64,000 nucleotides of DNA from Kribbella antiqua (lineage in GTDB: Bacteria; Actinomycetota; Actinomycetes; Propionibacteriales; Kribbellaceae), in the NCBI RefSeq assembly GCF_004345665.1, contig NZ_SLWR01000001.1, positions 186,001 to 250,000 of the forward strand, read 5' to 3'. Positions 58,387-64,000 of this stretch are shown piece by piece (the first letter of the stretch is position 1; each line of letters opens with the position of its first letter). The notes beneath the pieces were generated by a model. That model searched no databases. It saw only the letters and a list, made by a program, of their open reading frames with translations, and was not told where the DNA came from. A program made the translations under genes and the position numbers.

Positions 58387-58397
58387 ATTCGTGGAAT
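58387..58397. promoter_or_regulatory. ArsR-type operator candidate (ATTC-N3-GAAT)
   Basis: ATTCGTGGAAT is a perfect 4-bp-armed palindrome in the 36-base gap between the ArsR-rhodanese start and the CstB-like start. Sulfur-responsive ArsR proteins such as SqrR bind ATTC/GAAT half-sites, though with a longer spacer as I recall. TAGTGT at 58397-58402 may be the -10 box of the CstB-like gene. Confidence 0.4.
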
Positions 58398-58406
58398 AGT
58401 GTAAAA

Positions 58407-59756
58407 GTGGATGACGGTACCGGCAAGATGATCACTCCCGTGGTCGACGACGGACTGGGCAACTCGGCCTACCTGGTCGATCTGGGAGACGGGCGTGCGC
58501 TCGCTGTCGACGCATCACTCGACCTCCGAGCGCTCCAAGCCGAGGCAGAGCGCCGCAGACTCACGGTGTCGTTCGCGGCCGACACCCATCTGCACGCCGA
58601 CTTCCTGTCCGGCGCCGTGCAACTGGCCGATGCCGACGGCGCCCAGGTGCTGGCGTCCCGGGCCGGGAACAGGACCTTCGACCACATCGGCCTCAGCGAT
58701 GGTGACGAGGTCGACCTCGGCGGGCTGACCTTGCGCACGCTGGCCACGCCGGGCCACACCGGCGAGCACCTGGCCTTCGAGTTGCTCGACGGATCGGACC
58801 CGCTCGGAGTGTTCACCGGTGGATCACTGATCGTCGGCGGCGCCGCGCGTACCGACCTCTCGGGCAGCGGTCAGACCGAGGCACTCAGCCGCGCTCAATA
58901 CCGATCGTTGCGGCGTCTCGCCGAGCTACCTGACGCGACGCCGATCTGGCCGACGCACGGCGCCGGATCCTTCTGTTCCGCTCCGATCGGCGGCGATCGG
59001 ACGTCGACGATCGGGCGGGAGAAGGCGACCAACCCATTGCTGGCGGCACCTGACGAGGATGCGTTCGTCAAGGAACTCCTGGGCGGCCTCGGCAGCTTCC
59101 CGCCGTACTTCCTGCGACTCCCCGAGGAGAACCGTCGTGGCCCCACAGTGGACGGAGAGGCGCACGTGCCCGGGCTGGATCCGGCGCGGGTCGCCATGCT
59201 TGCTCAGCTGGGCGCCGTGGTCATTGACGTTCGACCGGTTCGGGACTTCGCGGCCGGTCACATCCCCGGTGCGCTGTCGATCCACCTCAGACCCCAGTTC
59301 GCCTCCTGGCTCGGCTGGCTTCTGGACCCACTCACGCCGTACGTCGTCATCCGCGATCCGAAGCAGGATCTGGCTGAGCTCATCTGGCAGGCCCTCAAGA
59401 TCGGGTACGACGTACCCGTCGGCGAACTGGCCGGCGGGATGGACTCGTGGGACGGTTCGGCTACTCAGACCCCGCTGCTCACCGCGAGCGAGATCGGCGA
59501 CAGTCGCGTGCTGGATGTTCGTCAGGACAACGAGTTCTACGATGGTCACCTCCCGGATGCGCTGCATGTCGAGTTGGGCGATGTGCCGGACCGCGTGGCC
59601 GACCTCCCTGCCGAGCCTGTCGTGGTGATGTGCGGTCATGGGGAACGCGCGATGACCGCCGCGAGCTTGCTGCGCCGAGCGGGTCATGTCGGCGTCCGGG
59701 TCCTGGCGGGCGGCGTGGACGACTGGGTGGCGGCCACCGGCAGATCGTTGGCATGA
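58407..59756 (+). CDS. CstB-like persulfide dioxygenase with two rhodanese domains
   Basis: This is a 449-residue protein from GTG 58407 (442 from ATG 58428). The N-terminal MBL domain has the iron-site motif DTHLHADFLSGA near residue 58 (CstB/ETHE1-type HxHADF), with TPGHTGEHLAFELL and FTGGSLIVGGAARTDL later. A first rhodanese (about 265-350) reads VIDVRPVRDFAAGHIPGALS but has no active-site Cys (PYVVIRDPKQDL). The second (about 365-448) has Cys in VVMCGHGERAMTAASL. MBL, pseudo-rhodanese, rhodanese is the order of CstB (444 residues), which oxidises persulfides to thiosulfate. It is regulated by the divergent ArsR-rhodanese and coupled to an MFS carrier. Confidence 0.88.
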   Translation: MDDGTGKMITPVVDDGLGNSAYLVDLGDGRALAVDASLDLRALQAEAERRRLTVSFAADTHLHADFLSGAVQLADADGAQVLASRAGNRTFDHIGLSDGDEVDLGGLTLRTLATPGHTGEHLAFELLDGSDPLGVFTGGSLIVGGAARTDLSGSGQTEALSRAQYRSLRRLAELPDATPIWPTHGAGSFCSAPIGGDRTSTIGREKATNPLLAAPDEDAFVKELLGGLGSFPPYFLRLPEENRRGPTVDGEAHVPGLDPARVAMLAQLGAVVIDVRPVRDFAAGHIPGALSIHLRPQFASWLGWLLDPLTPYVVIRDPKQDLAELIWQALKIGYDVPVGELAGGMDSWDGSATQTPLLTASEIGDSRVLDVRQDNEFYDGHLPDALHVELGDVPDRVADLPAEPVVVMCGHGERAMTAASLLRRAGHVGVRVLAGGVDDWVAATGRSLA

Positions 59757-60979
59757 CAGGCACACCGCAGCTGGGGCTGCGGGCCAACCTCGCCCAGTTC
59801 AGCTTGCTGGTCGCGGTCAACGCGCTGGTCGGCGGCATGCTCGGACAGGAGCGGGTCGTCCTGCCGTTGCTGGCCGAGCGCACCTTCCACCTCACCGCGT
59901 ACACCGGCGCGCTGACGTTCATCCTCGCCTTCGGTCTGGTCAAGGCGCTCACCAACTTCTTCGCCGGCACCTGGTCGGATCGCTTCGGCCGCAAGCCCGT
60001 GCTCGTGGCCGGCTGGCTCATCGGCCTGCCGGTGCCGCTGTTGCTGATCTGGGCACCGACCTGGGGATGGGTGATCGCCGCGAACGTGCTGCTCGGCGTG
60101 AACCAGGGCCTCACCTGGTCGACGACCGTGATCATGAAGATCGACCTCGTCGGCCCGGCTCGCCGCGGCCTCGCCATGGGCCTCAACGAAGCCGCCGGGT
60201 ACGTCGCCGTCGCCGCCACCGCAATGGCCACCGGGTATCTTGCAGACGCGTACGGGCTGCGGCCGGCGCCGTTCTTGCTCGGCGTCGCTTATGCGGCTCT
60301 CGGGCTCGGGCTGTCCACTCTCGTCGTACGCGAGACTCGAGCCCACGCGCTTCAGGAGGCCGGCACAACGCACCACGGGCTCACGACGCGCGCGGTCTTC
60401 ACCCGGACCAGCTTCACGGAACCTGCATTGTCGTCGGCGTCCCAGGCCGGTCTGGTCAACAACCTCAACGACGGCTTGGCCTGGGGGCTCTTTCCGATCC
60501 TGTTCACCAGTCATGGGCTCGGGCTGGCCAAGGTGGGTCTGCTCGGCGCGCTCTACCCCGCTGTCTGGGGCTTCACCCAACTCGCGACCGGTTCCCTCTC
60601 GGACCGGATCGGACGCAAATGGCTCATCGCCGGCGGCATGCTCCTGCAGGCCGCGGCACTCGCGTTGGTTGCCGTCAGCACCAATTTCGCAGGCTGGATC
60701 GTCGCGGTGACAGCGCTCGGTCTCGGCACGGCAGCGGTGTACCCCACCCTGCTCGCAGCCGTCGGAGACGTCGCCCAGCCGACCTGGCGCGCCCGCGCCG
60801 TCGGCGTCTACCGCTTGTGGCGAGACGGCGGATTCGCCGCCGGCGCACTCCTGGCCGGCACCATCGCTGACCTCTGGGGCATCCCAACCGCCATCTGGAC
60901 CGTCGCCGCGATCACCGCCATCTCCGGCCTTGTCGTCACCCTCCGCATGTACGAAACCCACCCCAGGAGCTTCCGATGA
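59753..60979 (+). CDS. MFS transporter of the sulfur cluster
   Basis: This 408-residue, 12-helix transporter starts MTGTPQLGLRANLAQFSLLV. Loop motifs are DRFGRKPVLVAGWLIGLPV after helix 2 and SDRIGRKWLIAGGMLL in the second half. It is translationally coupled to the CstB-like gene by an ATGA overlap, so it probably moves a sulfur compound made or used there (sulfite, thiosulfate or another anion). No specific family match was recognised. The longer open frame upstream lies within the CstB-like gene and was rejected. Confidence 0.87.
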   Translation: MTGTPQLGLRANLAQFSLLVAVNALVGGMLGQERVVLPLLAERTFHLTAYTGALTFILAFGLVKALTNFFAGTWSDRFGRKPVLVAGWLIGLPVPLLLIWAPTWGWVIAANVLLGVNQGLTWSTTVIMKIDLVGPARRGLAMGLNEAAGYVAVAATAMATGYLADAYGLRPAPFLLGVAYAALGLGLSTLVVRETRAHALQEAGTTHHGLTTRAVFTRTSFTEPALSSASQAGLVNNLNDGLAWGLFPILFTSHGLGLAKVGLLGALYPAVWGFTQLATGSLSDRIGRKWLIAGGMLLQAAALALVAVSTNFAGWIVAVTALGLGTAAVYPTLLAAVGDVAQPTWRARAVGVYRLWRDGGFAAGALLAGTIADLWGIPTAIWTVAAITAISGLVVTLRMYETHPRSFR

Positions 60980-60988
60980 GGCCAAGTT

Positions 60989-61016
60989 TGTCGTATTCGC
61001 CGAGGCGCCGATCGTC
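60989..61016 (+). promoter_or_regulatory. Possible ECF42-type promoter
   Basis: TGTCGT (60989-60994) followed after 18 bases by CGTC (61013-61016), or after 14 by CGAT, resembles the TGTCGA-type -35 element described for ECF42 promoters. It lies ahead of the VOC-YciI-sigma operon. The match is partial. Confidence 0.25.
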
Positions 61017-61053
61017 TTCTCTGTGAAACCACCCCATTGAGGAGGAGCACACC

Positions 61054-61452
61054 ATGCAAGCCAGTGTGAACGCGCTCGATATCGCGGTCGGCGATCTGGG
61101 CGCGGCGATCGAGTTCTACCGGCGGCTCGGGCTCGAGTTCGTCCGGGACGAGTACATGCCGGACTTCCACGCCGGGTGCGATCTGCCGAACGGGTTGCAC
61201 CTGATGCTCGACACCGACGACTTCCGCGCCAAGTTCACCGCCGGCTGGAAACCACCGTCCGCCGGGCGAACCTTCCTCGCCATCCAGCTGGACACGCCGG
61301 ATGCTGTCGACGCCAAGTACGCCGAGCTCACCGCCGACGGCGTCATCGGGTTGCAGGAACCCTTCGATGCACCCTGGAGGATGCGGTACGCGACCGTCGC
61401 CGATCCATCCGGCAACGGGGTCGACTTGTACGCCGACCTTCCGGCGAGCTGA
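61054..61452 (+). CDS. VOC-family protein of the ECF42 operon
   Basis: This 132-residue glyoxalase-fold protein opens VNALDIAVGDLGAAIEFYRR, continues PNGLHLMLDTDDFRAKFTAG, and ends YATVADPSGNGVDLYADLPA. The usual first metal His is replaced (LDIAV), while the Asp/Glu at the C-terminal site reads GVDLY, so metal binding is doubtful. The ATG follows GGAGGAGC by six bases. It is the first gene of an operon with a YciI-type protein and an ECF42 sigma factor. VOC-family genes often accompany such sigma genes in actinobacteria. The ligand is unknown. Confidence 0.85.
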   Translation: MQASVNALDIAVGDLGAAIEFYRRLGLEFVRDEYMPDFHAGCDLPNGLHLMLDTDDFRAKFTAGWKPPSAGRTFLAIQLDTPDAVDAKYAELTADGVIGLQEPFDAPWRMRYATVADPSGNGVDLYADLPAS

Positions 61453-61489
61453 CCCGCGACCGGCCAGACTGAATACCGGAGGTGATGCA

Positions 61490-61834
61490 GTGAAGTACGT
61501 GCTCATGTTTGTCGAGACCGAGGAGTTCGCGAAGGAGCTCGAGGCGATGAGCCCGCCCGAGCTGGAGCAGGCGTATCAGCGCGTCAACCAGTGGTTCATC
61601 GACCATGCCGCGAAGATCACCAATCGCGGCGCCAAGTTGCAGGGCGCGCCGTCGGCCACGACGGTCCGGCTGGACGGCACCGAGCCGGTCACCACCGACG
61701 GCCCGTTCATGGAGGGCAAGGAGGTCATCTCCGGCTTTCTCGTGATCGACGTCGCCGACCTCGACGAGGCGCTGCGGGTGGTGAAGACCTGGCCGGGCTG
61801 CCCCGTGGTCGAGATCCGCCCTGTGGAGTCATGA
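61490..61834 (+). CDS. YciI/DGPF-domain protein
   Basis: This 114-residue protein has the YciI-like ferredoxin fold in the DGPF group: KYVLMFVETEEFAKELEAMS, then the DGPF-type motif in VTTDGPFMEGKEVISGFLVI and DLDEALRVVKTWPGCPVVEI. DGPF proteins accompany ECF42 sigma factors across actinobacteria and proteobacteria, with unknown role. The GTG at 61490 has GGAGG seven bases before it. It overlaps the sigma gene by four bases (ATGA), so the two are translated together. Confidence 0.92.
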   Translation: MKYVLMFVETEEFAKELEAMSPPELEQAYQRVNQWFIDHAAKITNRGAKLQGAPSATTVRLDGTEPVTTDGPFMEGKEVISGFLVIDVADLDEALRVVKTWPGCPVVEIRPVES

Positions 61835-63033
61835 CGAGCGACACCGCTGCCGACGAGCTGGCCCGCGTCGTGCGTGAGCACGCGGGCCGGCTCGCCGCCT
61901 CGCTCGTGTCGCTGCTCGGCGACTTCCCGGCCGCCGAGGATCTGGTCCAGGATGCCGTCGAGATCGCGCTGCGGCGCTGGCCCGAGGAGGGCATCCCGGA
62001 CCGACCCGACGCGTGGCTGTTCACGGTCGCGAAGCGGCGTGGCGTCGATGTTCTGCGTCGACAGGAGAACTACCGGACCAAACTCGCCCAGCTTCAATGG
62101 CCAGTCCCACCGGCATCGGACGATCGGCTCCGGCTGATCTTCACCTGTTGTCACCCCGCGTTGGCCCGGGAGGCACAGATTGCGCTCACGCTGCGCGTCG
62201 TCTGCGGCCTCACCACCGCCCAGATCGCGGCCGCATTTCTGGTCCCCGAGACAACCCTCGCGCAGCGGATCACCCGCGCCAAACGCAAGATCGCCGACGC
62301 GGGTATCCCGTATCGCATCCCGCGCGACGACGAGCTCGCCGTACGGCTGAATGAAGTGCTGGCCGTGATCTACCTGCTCTTCAACGAGGGCTATCTGTCG
62401 AGCACACCGGACCGCGCACACTCCCGCGACCTCGTCGATGATGCCGAATGGCTCACCGCTCTTCTCGCGGGTCTGCTACCCAACGAGCCCGAGGTCACCG
62501 GACTGCTGGCCCTGATCCGTCTGCACCGCGCCCGGGTTGCCGCGAGATTCACAGCCGACGGCGACCTCGTGCTGCTGCAGGACCAGGACCGCACCAAGTG
62601 GGACCACGCTGCGATCGCCGATGCCACTGCCTTGCTCACCCGTACGGCGCGCCGACACCGCTCCCCTGGCCCGTACCAACTCCAAGCCGCCATCGCCGCC
62701 TGCCACTGCGAAGCACCCACGTGGGCCGACACCGACTGGCATCAGATCCTCGTCCTCTACGACATGCTGCTCCTGGTGGAGCCCTCCGCCGTCACCCGCC
62801 TCCACCGCTCGGTCGCCGTACGGTATGTCCACGGTGTGCGAGCCGCACTCTCCGAACTCGACGACCTCGACGCCACTCTCCAGAACTATCCGCTCTACCA
62901 CGCGATCCGCGCCGAACTTCTGCGAGCCGACGGCCGACCATCCGAAGCCCACGAAGCCGACCGCCACGCCATCGAGCTCACCAGCAATCCAGCCCAGCGG
63001 GACCTCCTCCACGCGCGCATCGCGAAGAACTGA
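61831..63033 (+). CDS. ECF42-group sigma factor with TPR-like extension
   Basis: This 400-residue ECF sigma factor has region 2 near 15-80 (LLGDFPAAEDLVQDAVEIAL, ALRRWPEEGIPDRPDAWLFT) and region 4 near 120-175 (LTLRVVCGLTTAQIAAAFLV, TTLAQRITRAKRKI). Beyond it a 220-residue C-terminal extension continues (NEVLAVIYLLFNEGYLSSTP, then HRSVAVRYVHGVRAALSELD and YPLYHAIRAELLRADG), made of TPR-like helices. ECF42 proteins lack an anti-sigma partner and need this extension for activity. It is coupled to YciI. The trigger is unknown. Confidence 0.92.
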   Translation: MTSDTAADELARVVREHAGRLAASLVSLLGDFPAAEDLVQDAVEIALRRWPEEGIPDRPDAWLFTVAKRRGVDVLRRQENYRTKLAQLQWPVPPASDDRLRLIFTCCHPALAREAQIALTLRVVCGLTTAQIAAAFLVPETTLAQRITRAKRKIADAGIPYRIPRDDELAVRLNEVLAVIYLLFNEGYLSSTPDRAHSRDLVDDAEWLTALLAGLLPNEPEVTGLLALIRLHRARVAARFTADGDLVLLQDQDRTKWDHAAIADATALLTRTARRHRSPGPYQLQAAIAACHCEAPTWADTDWHQILVLYDMLLLVEPSAVTRLHRSVAVRYVHGVRAALSELDDLDATLQNYPLYHAIRAELLRADGRPSEAHEADRHAIELTSNPAQRDLLHARIAKN

Positions 63034-63102
63034 GGGTCAGCGGTAGGCGCGGGCTTGGAGCTCGAAGAGGCGGGGCTGTACGACGTAGGACTGCCGGCGC
63101 GA

Positions 63103-63666
63103 TCAGCCGAGGTAGCTCACGACCATCTCGACCAGGGCGTCGACGTCGGCCTTGACCATTGGCTCACCGGTCATGCCCATCCGGTGCAGCAACGTGCCGA
63201 TCACGACGTCGACGAAGAAGAGGACCCGCTGCTCCGACTCCCCCAGCACCTCCTGGAGTACGAGCCGATAGGGATCCTGCAACTGCGTGGACAGGATCTC
63301 GCGCAACTCCGGATCGCTGATCGCGTCGGTGAACACACCTGCGAAGGCGGCGGCCAGCCCGGGTTCGGCGATGCGCAGCGCGCCGAAGCGGATGGCTGAC
63401 GCGATCACCTCCTCACGGCTGTCGCCCGCCTTGATCGGCAACGGCCCGAAGGCATCCACGAGGCAGGCAGTGATCAGCGCACCCTTGGACGGCCAGCGCC
63501 GGTAGATCGTCGTTTTCGCGACGCCCGCCGCCGCGGCGATGCGGTCGACGGTGGCGTGTGTGTAACCGAGCTCGTCGACCGTGCGCAGCGTTGCCGCGAA
63601 GACCTCGGCGTCGATGCCCGCACGGGGGCGGCCGGGCGGTCTGGGCGGAGTGGTTGCTCTGGCCAT
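63103..63666 (-). CDS. TetR-family transcriptional regulator
   Basis: This 187-residue TetR protein has the helix-turn-helix in ATVDRIAAAAGVAKTTIYRR near residues 38-60, followed by WPSKGALITACLVDAFGPLP. A helical ligand domain (TetR_C_11-like) follows. It is divergent from the alpha/beta hydrolase gene at 63739. The gap between them holds a palindrome of 30 bases with one centre, its likely operator. Control of the hydrolase gene is therefore expected. Confidence 0.92.
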   Translation of the reverse strand: MARATTPPRPPGRPRAGIDAEVFAATLRTVDELGYTHATVDRIAAAAGVAKTTIYRRWPSKGALITACLVDAFGPLPIKAGDSREEVIASAIRFGALRIAEPGLAAAFAGVFTDAISDPELREILSTQLQDPYRLVLQEVLGESEQRVLFFVDVVIGTLLHRMGMTGEPMVKADVDALVEMVVSYLG

Positions 63667-63687
63667 GGTCCTACCTTAGCGAGTTAT

Positions 63688-63717
63688 GCTACTTTCGGTA
63701 TCGATACTTCTAGTAGC
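63688..63717. promoter_or_regulatory. TetR operator candidate (30-base palindrome)
   Basis: GCTACT (63688-63693) and AGTAGC (63712-63717) form the outer arms, and GTATCGATAC (63698-63707) is a perfect inner palindrome. Both share one centre, between 63702 and 63703. It lies in the 72-base gap between the divergent TetR gene and the hydrolase gene, where self- and target control would be exerted. Confidence 0.65.
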
Positions 63718-63738
63718 GAAATCTCGTGAGGAGCAGAC

Positions 63739-64000
63739 ATGAGCAATGCCACCGCCGTACGACAGCAGCCGCCACTAGGCGTCCGGCTGCTGCGCGGCCT
63801 GAGGAAAGAACCGGACTTCGACGCCCTGTCACACGAGGAGCTGGTCGCCTTCCGGGACGCGGAGAACCGCAGGCGGGCTTCCGGTCTGATCCGCGTGATC
63901 ACCGGCTTCCCGGACCGTGGGGCGACGATCGAGTGGCAGCAGGTGGCGTTGCCCGGCCGAGTGCTCAAGGTCCGCATGTACCGGCCGTCGCGAGGCGGCT
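63739..64000 (+). CDS. Alpha/beta hydrolase, N-terminal part (truncated by window end)
   Basis: From the ATG at 63739 the frame is open to the window edge (87 residues). It reads LGVRLLRGLRKEPDFDALSH, EELVAFRDAENRRRASGLIR, VITGFPDRGATIEWQQVALP, then RVLKVRMYRPSRGG. This is the usual N-terminal lid segment and first strand of hormone-sensitive-lipase-like hydrolases, where the HGG oxyanion motif would follow outside the window. It starts across a TetR operator-like palindrome. The catalytic core is not visible. Confidence 0.7.
   Translation, partial: MSNATAVRQQPPLGVRLLRGLRKEPDFDALSHEELVAFRDAENRRRASGLIRVITGFPDRGATIEWQQVALPGRVLKVRMYRPSRGG

Overview
The window reads as the chromosome of a high-GC actinobacterium. 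GTG starts are common, a HrdB/SigA-type principal sigma factor has a Lys/Ala-rich N-terminus, and LigB-, CmtR-, NgcE- and DUF1906-type proteins are present. The style fits the Nocardioidales (a Kribbella-like genome), but this is inferred from protein style alone. No rRNA, tRNA, CRISPR array, complete insertion sequence or prophage was seen. This is an ordinary chromosomal arm with many small regulator-target pairs.

Layout. 1-6.6 kb: partial ROK regulator with its own palindrome, a YidC paralog and a small membrane protein behind the principal sigma factor, a HhH-GPD repair protein coupled to a universal stress protein, and a glutamate-cysteine ligase. 6.6-15.5 kb: MBL hydrolases, DNA polymerase IV, DDAH, hemerythrin, an MFS carrier, YccF, and an SDR/saccharopine-dehydrogenase-like pair divergent from a TetR regulator. 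15.5-16.1 kb: a scar where a MarR gene and a DUF2269-type membrane gene have both lost their 5' ends. 16-27 kb: exonuclease III, oligopeptidase B, a group 2 sigma factor, a secreted phosphodiesterase-fold protein, CPBP protease, DyP peroxidase, ATP-dependent DNA ligase and a methyltransferase. 27-36 kb: a frameshifted AraC/GyrI regulator, hydrolases, an XRE/DUF5753 regulator behind an SOS-box-like site, an orphan cytochrome oxidase subunit I, and a secreted DUF1906 protein. 36-43 kb: TetR plus a Cmx-type exporter sharing an operator, an orphan NgcE-like binding protein, an MFS carrier and a LexA paralog. 43-47 kb: a KimA-like potassium transporter followed by a shortened KdpD and a KdpE. 47-55 kb: acyltransferase, GAF-ANTAR, PRC-barrel, LCP ligase, ArsR plus His-rich CDF exporter, a lytic transglycosylase and an O-methyltransferase. 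55-61 kb: CmtR-like ArsR plus a Cys-tailed cation transporter, a ClpP-fold protein without its catalytic residues, then a reactive-sulfur cluster. That cluster holds a rhodanese, an ArsR-rhodanese fusion, a CstB-like MBL-rhodanese-rhodanese protein and an MFS carrier. 61-64 kb: a VOC-YciI-ECF42 sigma operon, then a TetR regulator divergent from a partial alpha/beta hydrolase around a long palindrome.

How the parts work together. Several modules carry their likely control sites. The KdpDE-like pair sits behind a KimA-type transporter, and an array of GCRTCAAG copies on one face of the helix lies ahead of that transporter. The ArsR-CDF pair has an operator over the -10 box and the start codon of what looks like a leaderless mRNA. 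The TetR/Cmx pair shares a 16-bp motif. The sulfur cluster has a short ATTC-N3-GAAT palindrome between its regulator and its enzyme. Many gene ends carry long, non-homologous nested inverted repeats, probably terminators without U-tracts.
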